DNA of 64,000 nt from Halomonas aestuarii (GCF_001886615.1 NZ_CP018139.1:992001-1056000), one strand, 5' to 3'; shown: positions 1 through 7,734, counted from the stretch's first letter. Notes: generated by a model from the letters alone, not told the origin. Translations and numbers: made by a program.

Positions 1-740
1 CCATGGAAGGCTCCTGGGGCATGCCCTTCTGGGGCGCCACCATGCTGTTCCTCGGCATCTACAGCACCATGATGCTCAACGTCGGCGACTACGCCCGCGA
101 GCACAAGCAGGGCACGCCGACGAGCCTGCTGACCACCATCTATGCCATGTCGATCCTGCCCTGCACCCTGTTCATGGGCCTGATCGGCTTCATGGTCTCC
201 GAGGCCACCGGCGTCGCCGACCCGATCCAGGTCTTCGCCAACGCCGTCGACAACACCCCGCTGCTGATGACCACCCTGCTGTTCATCGCCTTCGCCCAGG
301 TCACCACCAACGTGCTCAACAACGTGGTGCCGCCGACCTACGTGCTGATGGACGTCTTCAAGATGAAGTTCCGCACCGCCACGGTGCTGGTCGGCCTGCT
401 CGCCTTCGCGACCTTCCCCTGGAAGCTGGTGCAGCCGGGTTCCGCCGACGGCTTGCAACTGTTCGTGCAGACCTACTCCGCCTTCCTCGGCCCGATCTTC
501 GCCATCCTGGTGGTCGACTACTACCTGATCCGTCGTCGCACCCTGGACCTCGGCCAGCTGTATGACGCCCAGGGCCCCTACCGCGGCGTCAACCCGGCCG
601 CCCTGGTCGCCACCGCGGTGGGCATCGCCTCCGCCCTGACCTTCTCCTCCGTCTCCTGGTACGCCAGCCTCATCCCGGCCGGCCTCACCTACTACCTGCT
701 GATGAAGACCTGGGCGCCCTGCCAGCGCTTCTGCCACTGA
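1..740 (+). CDS. NCS1-family purine/allantoin-type permease, C-terminal part
   Basis: This inner-membrane nucleobase:cation symporter is cut by the left window edge. About 245 residues remain of a family that usually has about 450-500, so the ATG at position 3 is internal. The visible part has several hydrophobic helices, an N-terminal GDYAREHKQGTP-like loop and a cytosolic RRRTLDLGQLYD segment before the last helices, a layout typical of NCS1 cytosine/allantoin/hydantoin carriers. It lies tail-to-tail with the GntR gene of the urate cluster, so purine, allantoin or a related ureide is a reasonable substrate guess. Substrate residues cannot be assigned because the N-terminal half is missing. 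Confidence 0.75.
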   Translation, partial: MEGSWGMPFWGATMLFLGIYSTMMLNVGDYAREHKQGTPTSLLTTIYAMSILPCTLFMGLIGFMVSEATGVADPIQVFANAVDNTPLLMTTLLFIAFAQVTTNVLNNVVPPTYVLMDVFKMKFRTATVLVGLLAFATFPWKLVQPGSADGLQLFVQTYSAFLGPIFAILVVDYYLIRRRTLDLGQLYDAQGPYRGVNPAALVATAVGIASALTFSSVSWYASLIPAGLTYYLLMKTWAPCQRFCH

Positions 741-760
741 GGCGCCTTCGGCAGCCCCTG

Positions 761-798
761 AAAAGACGCGCCCCGTGCCGATGGCACGGGGCGCGTCT
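761..798 (-). terminator. Intrinsic terminator of the gntR-side transcript
   Basis: A perfect 16-bp inverted repeat (764-779 with 783-798) has a 3-nt loop. Read on the minus strand it is followed by TTTT (complement of 761-764). It sits just past the stop of the minus-strand GntR gene and between two convergent genes, so it probably ends that operon and may also slow plus-strand read-through. Confidence 0.8.
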
Positions 799-825
799 AG
801 TTGGGGCAAGGGGGGTGGATCAGTG

Positions 826-1557
826 CTAGCCGGAGAAGATCTCGAACAGGTTCGGGGCCTCGTCCTCTTCCTCATGGATCGAAAGCGAGGCCTCGATGGC
901 CTTGAGGTGGCGGCTCATGAAGGCCTGGGCTCGCTCGCCATTGCCGGCCTCGAGAAAGCCCACCAGGTCGTCGTGATCGTGGGATTCGCAGCCCAGGTGG
1001 CCGGCGTTGCCGTAGACGGCGAGGATCAGCGAGGAGCGCGAGCAGAGCCGCTCGACGAACTCGGCCAGGGTGGCGTTGCCGGAGATCTGCGCCAGCCGCC
1101 CGTGAAAGGCGGCGGAGAGCTTGATCGCCGTGCTCTGCTCCCCGGCCTTCAGGGCCTGGCGCTCGCGCCGGGCCATGTCGCGCAGTGCCTCCGCCTCCTC
1201 GGCCGTGATGCGCCGGGCCACCTCGGGCATCAGGCCGCACTCGATCATCTGGCGGGCGTCGAAGACGTCCTTGGCCTCGTCGGCGGTGGGTCGCGTCACG
1301 CTGGCGCCGCGGCGGGGCGTCAGGGTCACCAGCTGCTCCAGGGCCAGGCGCTGCAGGATCTTGCGGATCCCGGTGCGGCTGATGCCGAACACCTCGGCCA
1401 GGGCGTCCTCGCGCAGCCGGGCACCGGGCTTCAGGCGATGCTCGATGATGGCATCGCTGATGGAATGGTAGATCGCCTCGTGACGCTCGGCGCCGTCCCC
1501 GTTCTTGCCGGGTCGGCTCGCGCCGCCACGTTCGGCGACCGTCTGGCGCTGGTTCAT
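826..1557 (-). CDS. GntR-family regulator (FCD type), likely purine/urate regulator
   Basis: This is a 243-residue transcription factor with an N-terminal winged helix-turn-helix (about residues 25-90, with LREDALAEVFGISRTGIRKIL) and an FCD effector domain. The usual FCD metal ligands are visible: Asp in DARQMIE and His in AFHGRL, SHDHDD and MSRHLK. I chose the ATG at 1557 because an AGGAGG (complement of 1564-1569) lies 6 nt upstream. A longer frame from 1608 would run through a GTATAC palindrome better read as an operator. The gene follows puuD with a gap of 79 bp holding that palindrome, so autoregulation is likely. The effector is unknown, and a role in urate or xanthine control is inferred from context. 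Confidence 0.85.
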   Translation of the reverse strand: MNQRQTVAERGGASRPGKNGDGAERHEAIYHSISDAIIEHRLKPGARLREDALAEVFGISRTGIRKILQRLALEQLVTLTPRRGASVTRPTADEAKDVFDARQMIECGLMPEVARRITAEEAEALRDMARRERQALKAGEQSTAIKLSAAFHGRLAQISGNATLAEFVERLCSRSSLILAVYGNAGHLGCESHDHDDLVGFLEAGNGERAQAFMSRHLKAIEASLSIHEEEDEAPNLFEIFSG

Positions 1558-1596
1558 CGCGTCCCTCCTGCCGTGATCGTCACCGGACTGCGCCAT

Positions 1597-1610
1597 CATT
1601 GTATACACAT
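1597..1610. promoter_or_regulatory. TTGTATACA-type operator upstream of gntR
   Basis: ATTGTATACACAT contains the GTATAC palindrome found again near 3424, 5551 and 5612 in the same cluster. It lies in the puuD-gntR gap about 42 nt before the chosen gntR start. Regulator binding is inferred from recurrence and symmetry. Confidence 0.55.
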
Positions 1611-1636
1611 CGGCGGCCTCCCGGCGACCGCTCAGT

Positions 1637-2833
1637 TCACTCCTCCCAGGCGGCGATGACCGCTCGCTCCTCGTCGGTCATGCCGGTCATGTTGCCCAGC
1701 GGCATGTAGCCGCTCGCCACCACGGCCTTGATCCTCGCCTGATGGGCCCGCAGCTGTTCGACGGAGTCATAGGCCATGCCGGCCGGCGGCGCGGTGAAGC
1801 CCGGCTGGGTCGGCTCGCGGGAATGGCAGGCCACGCAGCGCGACGCGACGATCGCCTGCACCTCCTCCAGCTCGGGGGCCAGCGAGGCCGTGGCCTGGCC
1901 ACTGCTCGCGGGAGCCGCCATCCAGAACGCCACCAGGATCAGGACCGCCCCGGCGGCCGGATAGGCCGGACGCCGGTGGCCGGCATGCATCAGCACGAAG
2001 TACTGGCGAATCAGGGCGCCGGCGAAGATGAACAGCGTCATGATCACCCAGGCCAGCTCATGGGAGTAGGCGAATGAGTAGTGGTTGCTGATCATCAGCA
2101 GCACAACCGGCAGGGTGAAGTAGGTGTTGTGCACCGAGCGCTGCTTGCCGCGCTTGCCGTCCAGGGGATTCGGGGTCTCGCCGGCCTTCATCGCCTTCAC
2201 CATGCGGCGCTGGCCGGGAATGATCCAGAAGAAGACGTTGGCCGACATGGCGGTGGCCATGACCGCCCCGGTGAGCAGGAAGGCGGCACGCCCCGAGAAG
2301 ATATGGCTGCTCAGGTAGGCGACCACCACCATCATCACCGCCACGGCGATGCTCAGCAGGCCGTCGCGTTCCATGTCGGGGCTGAGGCGCTTGCAGAGCT
2401 CGTTGTAGACCACCCAGCCGGCCAGCAGGAAGGCCAGCGCCACGACATTGGCCTGCCAGCCGCTCATGCCCGCGGCCCAGGCCCAGTCGCTGTCCGGATT
2501 CACCAGGTAGAAGCTCGGCTTGACCATGTAGAGGATGACGAACAGGCCGAAGCCGGTGAGCCAGGTGGTATAGGCTTTCCAGAACGACCAGTGCAGGTCC
2601 TCGGGCAGCTTGTCGGGGGCGCTGGCGTACTTCTGGTTGTGGTAGAAGCCGCCGCCGTGCACCGCCCACATCTCGCCGAAGACGCCCTTCTCCCGGTCCT
2701 CGACGGCCTTGGGGGTGCGCAGGCTGTTGTCCAGCATCACGAAGTAGATCGACTCGCCGATCCAGGCGACGGCGGCGATGACGTGCAGCCAGCGCAGCAT
2801 GAAGTTGGTGAAATCCAGCAGGTAGGCGTGCAT
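1637..2833 (-). CDS. puuD: Membrane urate hydroxylase PuuD with C-terminal cytochrome c
   Basis: This protein oxidises urate to 5-hydroxyisourate and passes electrons to the respiratory chain instead of making peroxide. It has 398 residues. The N-terminal three quarters are a multi-helix membrane domain beginning with FMLRWLHVIAAVAWIGES, typical of the PuuD (DUF989) family. The C-terminus carries one c-type heme motif, CVACH at residues 333-337, with a candidate axial Met in GYMPLGNMTGM (about 377). Length and domain order match full PuuD proteins. It lies between uraH and gntR on the same strand, so HIU made here is passed to UraH and UraD. The cytochrome domain should face the periplasm. 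Confidence 0.92.
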   Translation of the reverse strand: MHAYLLDFTNFMLRWLHVIAAVAWIGESIYFVMLDNSLRTPKAVEDREKGVFGEMWAVHGGGFYHNQKYASAPDKLPEDLHWSFWKAYTTWLTGFGLFVILYMVKPSFYLVNPDSDWAWAAGMSGWQANVVALAFLLAGWVVYNELCKRLSPDMERDGLLSIAVAVMMVVVAYLSSHIFSGRAAFLLTGAVMATAMSANVFFWIIPGQRRMVKAMKAGETPNPLDGKRGKQRSVHNTYFTLPVVLLMISNHYSFAYSHELAWVIMTLFIFAGALIRQYFVLMHAGHRRPAYPAAGAVLILVAFWMAAPASSGQATASLAPELEEVQAIVASRCVACHSREPTQPGFTAPPAGMAYDSVEQLRAHQARIKAVVASGYMPLGNMTGMTDEERAVIAAWEE

Positions 2834-2940
2834 GGGGGGCTACCTCGACTCGTTGCATTGTTGTTGGTGACCGACGTGGTGGGTGGCCGACGCGGCCTGG
2901 TCCGACACGTCGGCGGGCGCCGCCGGTCGTCGGTCCCGGG

Positions 2941-3294
2941 CTAGCTGCCGCGGTAGGTGGAATAGCCATAGGGCGAGAGGAGCAGCGGCACGTGGTAGTG
3001 CTGCCCGGCATCGGCCACGCCGAAGCGCAGCGGGATCATGTCGAGGAAGCGCGGCTCCTCGGCCTCGATGCCCCGGGCGCGCAGGTAGTCGCCGGCGTGG
3101 AAGAGCAGCTCGTACTCGCCGGTGGCGAAGTCGTCGCCCTCAAGGAGCGGGGCATCGCAACGTCCATCGGCGTTGGTGACGACCTCCTTGAGCCGGGTGC
3201 GGGTCTCGCCCGCGAGGCGGAAGACCTCGATGCGGATGCCCTGGCCGGGGCGGCCCTGGGCGGTGTCGAGCACATGAGTGGTCAGGTATCCCAT
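2941..3294 (-). CDS. uraH: 5-hydroxyisourate hydrolase
   Basis: This transthyretin-related enzyme hydrolyses 5-hydroxyisourate to OHCU, the second step of urate breakdown. It has 117 residues, the normal length. The N-terminal [13 protein letters not shown] segment and the C-terminal [18 protein letters not shown] are family hallmarks, the last four residues (YRGS) being the diagnostic HIU hydrolase tail. No N-terminal signal is visible, so it is probably cytoplasmic. It is first in the minus-strand group uraH-puuD-gntR and divergent from uraD. The AT-rich space between carries a TTGTATACA site that could control both directions. Confidence 0.95.
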   Translation of the reverse strand: MGYLTTHVLDTAQGRPGQGIRIEVFRLAGETRTRLKEVVTNADGRCDAPLLEGDDFATGEYELLFHAGDYLRARGIEAEEPRFLDMIPLRFGVADAGQHYHVPLLLSPYGYSTYRGS

Positions 3295-3384
3295 GGGGTT
3301 CTCCTATGAATGGCGGGGCGGGGTGTGTCGGGGCGAGCCTGGCGATACCCTTATCGGCCAGGCCTCATGAGGCTTATCCTGAAG

Positions 3385-3440
3385 ACAGTTTTATACATTA
3401 TAAGGGTACATTTCAAAGTTTTTTTGTATACACTTTCAAA
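3385..3440. promoter_or_regulatory. Divergent uraH/uraD promoter region with GTATAC operator
   Basis: This AT-rich patch is in a GC-rich neighbourhood between divergent uraH and uraD. It contains TTTTTGTATACACTTT at about 3421-3436 (core TTGTATACA, 3424-3432) and a TATACATTATAAG stretch near 3393-3405 that could supply a -10 element. Position and recurrence of the palindrome support joint control by the cluster's GntR protein. Confidence 0.5.
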
Positions 3441-3529
3441 AGGACATCGATACCCTCGATCTCTCCGCCACGGCCTGCCCGCCGCTGCGTGCGCCACCAG
3501 GCCGTCACACCAAGCAGAGGAGCCCCAGG

Positions 3530-4054
3530 ATGACCGACACGATCCTCACCCCGCGTCCCAGCCAGCTGGACCAGGCCGCCTTCGTCGAGCGCTTCGGCGA
3601 CATCTACGAGCACTCCCCCTGGGTGGCCGAGCTGGCCTGGCAGCGCGGCCTGTCCGCCGACCAGGACACGCCCCGAGGCCTGGCTGCGGCCATGGGGGCG
3701 GTGCTGCGCGAGGCCAGCCCGGAACGCCAGCTCGAGGTGATTCGCGCCCACCCGGACCTCGCCGGCAAGGCGGCCATCGCCGGCGAGCTCACCGACGACT
3801 CCACCTGGGAGCAGGCCGGCGCCGGGCTGGACCAGTGCACAGCCGAGGAGATGGCCCGCTTCGAGCGCCTCAACGACGCCTACAAGGCGAAGTTCGGCTT
3901 CCCCTTCGTGATGGCGGTCAGGGGCAGCGACCGCCACGCCATCCTGGCCGCCTTCGAGGAACGCCTGCCCAACGACCCGACCGATGAGCGCCGCACCGCC
4001 ATCGAGCAGATCAACCGCATCGCCGCCTTCCGCCTGGAAGACCGCGCCGCCTGA
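3530..4054 (+). CDS. uraD: OHCU decarboxylase
   Basis: This enzyme converts OHCU to (S)-allantoin, the third step of urate catabolism. It has 174 residues, close to the bacterial family length. The RAHPDLAGKAA segment holds the catalytic His of HPDL, followed by the conserved STWEQAGAGLDQ and FGFPFVMAVRG blocks. AGAGGAGCCCCAGG precedes the ATG as a Shine-Dalgarno region. It is transcribed away from uraH and converges on the xanthine/urate permease, with a hairpin terminator between. No allantoinase is seen in the window, so allantoin must be processed by genes elsewhere. Confidence 0.95.
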   Translation: MTDTILTPRPSQLDQAAFVERFGDIYEHSPWVAELAWQRGLSADQDTPRGLAAAMGAVLREASPERQLEVIRAHPDLAGKAAIAGELTDDSTWEQAGAGLDQCTAEEMARFERLNDAYKAKFGFPFVMAVRGSDRHAILAAFEERLPNDPTDERRTAIEQINRIAAFRLEDRAA

Positions 4055-4078
4055 CCGCGCGACGCGTCGGACAACGCC

Positions 4079-4113
4079 GAGGCGCTGCCGGGGTTACCCG
4101 GCAGCGCCTCTTT
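4079..4113. terminator. Hairpin terminator between uraD and the NCS2 permease
   Basis: A perfect 14-bp stem (4079-4092 with 4097-4110) has a GTTA loop and is followed by TTTCG. It lies between two convergent stop codons, so it fits termination of uraD and perhaps of the opposing gene. Confidence 0.75.
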
Positions 4114-4127
4114 CGCGTCATGGGCCC

Positions 4128-5549
4128 TCACCGCTCCGAAGGCAGGGCGTCGGCGACGCCCTGCCCGGCATCCGCCCTGGCGATCGCCTCTCGCTCGCGG
4201 GCCTCGTCGGCCAGGGAGGTGCGGGGCAGCACCAGGTTGAGCACGAAAGCGGTGATCGCCGCCACCACGATGGGCGCGCCGCCGATCAGGTTCTGCAGCA
4301 TCGCCGGGAACTGCGCGATGGCCGACGGGACCTGGGCGATGCCCAGGCTCAGCGCCAGCGACAGGCCCACGATGGTCATGTTGCGGGCGGACAGCTCGTC
4401 CTTGATGAGCAGCTGGATGCCGGTCATGGTGATCATGCCGAACACCGTGATGGTGGCCCCGCCCAGCACCGGGTAGGGAATGGTGGTCATGATGGCGCCG
4501 AACTTGGGGCTCAGGCCGGCCAGGATCATGAACAGCCCGGCAATGGCCAGCACGGCGCGGCTGATGACCTTGGTCATGGCCACGATGCCGACGTTCTGGC
4601 TGAAGGTCGAGGTCGGCAGGGCGCCGAAGAAGGCGCTCGCCGCGGTCGTCAGGCCGTTCCCCAGCAGGCCGCCGGTCAACTCCCGGGTCTTCAGTTCGCG
4701 GTTCATGCCCGCCACGCTGGTGGCCGAGAGGTCACCAATGGTCTGCACGGAATTGATCACGCAGATCACCACCATGGACACGATGGCGGCGGTATGGAAT
4801 TCCAGCTCGAAGGGCATCACCTCCGGCAGGGCGACCCACTCGGCCTCGACCACGGCGGTGAAGCTGACCATGCCCAGCGCCAAAGAGAGCAGATAACCCA
4901 CCGCGATGCCGATGATGATGGCCGACAGCTTGACCACGCCGCGCCCGAACTGGGACGCCGCCAGCACTGTCAGCAGCGTGACGATCCCCACCAGCCAATG
5001 GAGCGGGTCGCCGAAGTCAGGCGCATCGACGTTGCCGCTGCCCGCCATGTAGCGAATCGAGATGTCGTAGAGCGACAGGCCGATGACCAGCACCACGGTC
5101 CCCGCGACGACCGGCGGAAAGAGATGCCGGATGTACTGGATGGCATAGCCCACCACCATCATGGTGATACCGCCGATCAGCTGGGCGCCGAGGATGCCCT
5201 CGATGCCGAACTGGCCGCCCACCGCGATCAGGGTCGGCACGTAGGCGAAGCCCACGCCGAAGATCGCCGGCAGGCGGGCACCGAATTTCCAGACGCCATA
5301 CAGGTGGAACAGGGTACAGATCCCGGAGGCCAGCACGGCGATCTGGATCAGCAGCAGCTTCTCCGCCGGGGTCGCCCCCACCACGCCGGCAATGATGATC
5401 GGCGGGGTGATGACGCCGGCGATCATCGCCAGCACGTGCTGCAGGGAGAGCGGCAGTGCCTTCAGGAAAGGCGGCCGGCCGTGGAAATCGAAGATCGAGG
5501 TGTTCCGTGATGGTGTCTGCATGGGGAAGACCGCTGCTGTTGTCGTCAT
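4128..5549 (-). CDS. NCS2-family xanthine/urate permease
   Basis: This inner-membrane nucleobase:cation symporter has about 473 residues and 12-14 predicted hydrophobic helices. The NCS2 signature is clear: GDLSATSVAGMNRE followed by PTSTFSQNVGIVAMTKV, the region that contacts purine in UraA, XanQ and UapA homologues. Its place opposite uraD and near puuD makes xanthine or urate the likely substrate. The start is uncertain. The ATG at 5549 almost abuts a perfect GTATAC palindrome, a second in-frame ATG is at 5522, and neither has a good Shine-Dalgarno sequence. A longer open frame continues upstream but overlaps the divergent phosphoribosyltransferase gene and is not credible. Confidence 0.88.
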   Translation of the reverse strand: MTTTAAVFPMQTPSRNTSIFDFHGRPPFLKALPLSLQHVLAMIAGVITPPIIIAGVVGATPAEKLLLIQIAVLASGICTLFHLYGVWKFGARLPAIFGVGFAYVPTLIAVGGQFGIEGILGAQLIGGITMMVVGYAIQYIRHLFPPVVAGTVVLVIGLSLYDISIRYMAGSGNVDAPDFGDPLHWLVGIVTLLTVLAASQFGRGVVKLSAIIIGIAVGYLLSLALGMVSFTAVVEAEWVALPEVMPFELEFHTAAIVSMVVICVINSVQTIGDLSATSVAGMNRELKTRELTGGLLGNGLTTAASAFFGALPTSTFSQNVGIVAMTKVISRAVLAIAGLFMILAGLSPKFGAIMTTIPYPVLGGATITVFGMITMTGIQLLIKDELSARNMTIVGLSLALSLGIAQVPSAIAQFPAMLQNLIGGAPIVVAAITAFVLNLVLPRTSLADEAREREAIARADAGQGVADALPSER

Positions 5550-5550
5550 T

Positions 5551-5564
5551 ATTTGTATACAAAT
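5551..5564. promoter_or_regulatory. Perfect 14-bp operator palindrome ATTTGTATACAAAT
   Basis: This is a fully self-complementary AT-rich site immediately upstream of the NCS2 permease. It is the best copy of the TTGTATACA motif in the urate cluster. Binding there would block permease transcription or translation start, as expected for a GntR/FCD repressor; the regulator is inferred. Confidence 0.65.
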
Positions 5565-5609
5565 AACATGGCATAATGTTGCACACTTTGAAATGCGACT
5601 ACTCACAAA

Positions 5610-5621
5610 GTCGTATACGGA
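5610..5621. promoter_or_regulatory. Second GTATAC palindrome in the permease/PRTase intergenic region
   Basis: GTCGTATACGGA contains the 8-bp palindrome CGTATACG. It is about 48 bp from the perfect site at 5551-5564, inside the divergent promoter region. Its flanks are less like the TTGTATACA consensus, so it may be a weak or auxiliary site. Confidence 0.35.
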
Positions 5622-5720
5622 AATAGCCCGACCCGGCCGACGCCCGCCCCGGACACGCGTGTCGCACCGTCGCAGCGGCCGCCTACACTGAAGGCGAGAC
5701 CCCGCCGTCAGGAGCCCGCC

Positions 5721-6344
5721 ATGTTCCGTGATCGCCTGGAGGCCGCCGAGCGCCTCGCCGACCGACTGTCCTACCTCAAGGGGCAGAACCCGCTGATCCT
5801 CGCCATTCCGCGGGGTGCGGTCCCCATGGGCCGGCGGCTGGCCGATGCCCTGGAGGGAGAGCTGGACGTGGTGCTGGTCCGCAAGGTGGGGGCCCCGGGC
5901 AATCCGGAATATGCCATCGGGGCGGTCAGCGAGGACGGCAGCGTGGCGCTGGAGGCCGCGGCACGGCACTACCGCGAGGAGGCGGTGAACCGCGAGATCG
6001 AGCGGCAGCTGGCCCTGCTCGAGGAGCGGCGCCAACGCTATACCCCGGTGCGCTCGGCCATCGACCCCGGGGGGCGCATCGTGGTGGTGGTGGATGACGG
6101 CAGCGCCACGGGGGCCACCATGGCCGCCGCCCTCACCGCCCTGCGACCTAGGGGGCCGAAACGGCTGATCGCCGCCATGGGCGCGGCGCCGCCCGACACG
6201 GTGGCACGGCTCGAGTCCCTGGCCGATGAGGTGGTCTGCCTGGAGACGTCCTGGAACTTCCAGGCCGTGGGGCAGTTCTTCGCCGACTTCGGCCAGGTGG
6301 AGGACGAGGAAGTGATCACGCTGCTGGGCGGCGAGCACGGCTGA
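5721..6344 (+). CDS. Predicted phosphoribosyltransferase (COG1926 type)
   Basis: This 207-residue type I PRTase-fold protein carries the PRPP loop VVVVDDGSATGATM (about residues 116-129), with two acidic residues before the Gly/Thr-rich turn, and an N-terminal AIPRGAVPMG segment. The family is annotated as predicted phosphoribosyltransferase, and its substrate is generally unknown. It diverges from a purine permease, so a purine-salvage link is possible, but such proteins also occur in unrelated contexts. A possible Shine-Dalgarno, CAGGAG, lies 7 nt before the ATG. Confidence 0.8.
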   Translation: MFRDRLEAAERLADRLSYLKGQNPLILAIPRGAVPMGRRLADALEGELDVVLVRKVGAPGNPEYAIGAVSEDGSVALEAAARHYREEAVNREIERQLALLEERRQRYTPVRSAIDPGGRIVVVVDDGSATGATMAAALTALRPRGPKRLIAAMGAAPPDTVARLESLADEVVCLETSWNFQAVGQFFADFGQVEDEEVITLLGGEHG

Positions 6345-6406
6345 GGGCCCGCCACAGGGGGACGCAGATCGGGGAACTCAGGGAGGAGGACGCAGAACGG
6401 GGGCAC

Positions 6407-6446
6407 AAAAAAGAACACGGGCGCCACCCGAAGGTGACGACCCGTG
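6407..6446 (-). terminator. Intrinsic terminator after the phasin gene
   Basis: On the minus strand a stem of CACGGG...CCCGTG, with a second paired segment and a TTCG tetraloop, is followed by TTCTTTTTT. It lies 45-85 nt beyond the phasin stop and is a typical rho-independent terminator. Confidence 0.8.
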
Positions 6447-6490
6447 AAGACCGGCGATGCCGGTGCTTGCCATGCTCGGTGGCGAGAGCC

Positions 6491-6847
6491 TTACTTGGCG
6501 GCTGAGGTGGCGGCCTTGATGCCGTCCTCGGCGATCTTCTGGCTCTGCTGGACGTATTCCTGGCCCAGGCTCATGATCTTCTCGGCGTCGCCGCGCAGGC
6601 GCTCGCCCATGTCCTGGCTGGCCTTCTGCTGGGATTCCACGACCTTCTTCAGGCTGTCGGCGTCGCGGACGTCGAGCCAGCTGCGTGCCTGGGACAGGCC
6701 CATGTCGGTCAGGGCGCGCACGGCGTCGAACTGGGCGGCGACCAGCTTCTCGGTGTAGTCGAGGTTCAGGGCGCCAACGCTGCGTGCGGGTGCCACGAAC
6801 GCGGACTCGAACTGTTCGGTAGCCTGTTGAGTGGTTGCCTTGCTCAT
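6491..6847 (-). CDS. phaP: Phasin family protein (PHA granule-associated)
   Basis: This small amphipathic protein of 118 residues coats polyhydroxyalkanoate granules. It is helical and rich in Ala, Gln, Lys and Glu, with LNLDYTEKLVAAQFDAVRA and SLGQEYVQQSQKIAEDGIK segments typical of the phasin family. The ATG at 6847 follows GGAGGTGTTAC, and an upstream in-frame extension from 6934 crosses the promoter and operators and is rejected. The gene stands alone with its own terminator. Two TGCAACA palindromes upstream resemble sites used by the PhaR repressor. A PHA synthase lies at 29438-31204 in the same window. Confidence 0.9.
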   Translation of the reverse strand: MSKATTQQATEQFESAFVAPARSVGALNLDYTEKLVAAQFDAVRALTDMGLSQARSWLDVRDADSLKKVVESQQKASQDMGERLRGDAEKIMSLGQEYVQQSQKIAEDGIKAATSAAK

Positions 6848-6891
6848 GTAACACCTCCATCGGTAGTGGACAGCGGGGGGATATGGCCCCG

Positions 6892-6906
6892 TGTTGCAAT
6901 GCAACA
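6892..6906. promoter_or_regulatory. TGTTGCAATGCAACA palindrome upstream of phaP
   Basis: This 15-bp palindrome, broken only at the centre, lies about 45-60 nt upstream of the phasin start. PhaR-type repressors bind TGC/GCA-rich palindromes upstream of phasin genes, so this is a likely PhaR operator. Confidence 0.6.
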
Positions 6907-6918
6907 TAGCAGGCCTTT

Positions 6919-6934
6919 TTGTGCAGTGCAACAA
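6919..6934. promoter_or_regulatory. Second TGCA-rich palindrome upstream of phaP
   Basis: TTGTGCAGTGCAACAA is an imperfect palindrome whose TGCAACA half matches the site 27 bp away at 6892-6906. Two spaced copies fit cooperative repressor binding. Confidence 0.5.
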
Positions 6935-6968
6935 CTCGATTCCGTTCTTTCATGCCCTCCCCGAACGG

Positions 6969-6994
6969 CGACGCCCGGCCTTGGCCGGGCGTCG
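6969..6994. terminator. Strong GC hairpin after the GST gene
   Basis: A perfect 12-bp stem (6969-6980 with 6983-6994) has a 2-nt loop and no clear T-run. It lies between the end of the minus-strand GST gene and the phasin promoter, so it may terminate the GST transcript or insulate the phasin promoter. Confidence 0.5.
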
Positions 6995-7019
6995 CGTGAG
7001 GGAGGAATCGGCAGGCCGA

Positions 7020-7709
7020 TCAGCGCGGCCCGAACAGGTGTCGGCGGGCCTCGTCGTCCATCGCCACGCCGTTGCCCGGATTGATCCGCTCCCCCAGCGC
7101 ATAGGCCCGCTGCACCGCCGGGCGCGCCTCGACCTGCTGCATCCAGCGCAGCACGGAGGGAAACGCCTCGATGTCCTGCCCCTGCCTCTGCCAGGACCTC
7201 ACCCAGGGATAGCTCGCCATGTCCGCGATGGAGTAGTCATCGCCCCCCAGGTAGTCATGCTCCTCCAGGCGACGGTCGAGGACGCCATAGAGGCGGGCCG
7301 TCTCCTGCACGTAGCGCTCGATGGCGTAGTCGACGGTCTCCGGGGCATAGAGGCGGAAGTGGTGGGTCTGACCGGCCATGGGGCCGAGTCCCGCCATCTG
7401 CCAGTAGAGCCACTGCAGCACCACGTAGCGCTCGCGCCCCGCCCGGGGGAGGAAGCGGCCGCTCTTGTCGGCCAGGTACTCGAGGATCGCCCCGGACTCG
7501 AACAGCCCCAGGGGCTGTCCGCCATCCGCCGGCGCCCGGTCGACGATGGCCGGGATGCGATTGTTGGGCGCGATCTCGAGAAACTCGTCGGAGAACTGTT
7601 CGCCCCGGCCGATGTGCACCGGCTTGACGGCATACTCGAGTCCCGCCTCCTCGAGGAAGATCGAGACCTTGTGGCCGTTGGGCGTGGTCCAGTAGTAGAG
7701 GTCGATCAT
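7020..7709 (-). CDS. Glutathione S-transferase family protein, YfcG-like
   Basis: This 229-residue cytosolic protein has an N-terminal thioredoxin-like domain (MIDLYYWTTPNGHKVSIFLEEAGLEY, with the TPNG turn seen in YfcG/Ure2-like GSTs, then NNRIPAIVD and FESGAILEYLA) and an all-helical C-terminal domain with YSIADMASYPWV. YfcG-type members act as glutathione-dependent disulfide-bond reductases, so that activity is plausible. The start at 7709 has GGAGGAGCGAC before it. The gene follows another GST-like gene on the same strand with a 25-bp gap, suggesting a two-gene operon. Confidence 0.87.
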   Translation of the reverse strand: MIDLYYWTTPNGHKVSIFLEEAGLEYAVKPVHIGRGEQFSDEFLEIAPNNRIPAIVDRAPADGGQPLGLFESGAILEYLADKSGRFLPRAGRERYVVLQWLYWQMAGLGPMAGQTHHFRLYAPETVDYAIERYVQETARLYGVLDRRLEEHDYLGGDDYSIADMASYPWVRSWQRQGQDIEAFPSVLRWMQQVEARPAVQRAYALGERINPGNGVAMDDEARRHLFGPR

Positions 7710-7734
7710 GTCGCTCCTCCCGGGAGACATCCCC

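Noticed and set aside
4128..6338. A 736-codon open frame covering the NCS2 permease and extending upstream
   Set aside because: The upstream part lies opposite the phosphoribosyltransferase gene, and permease homology begins near 5549. The long frame is a GC-rich artefact.
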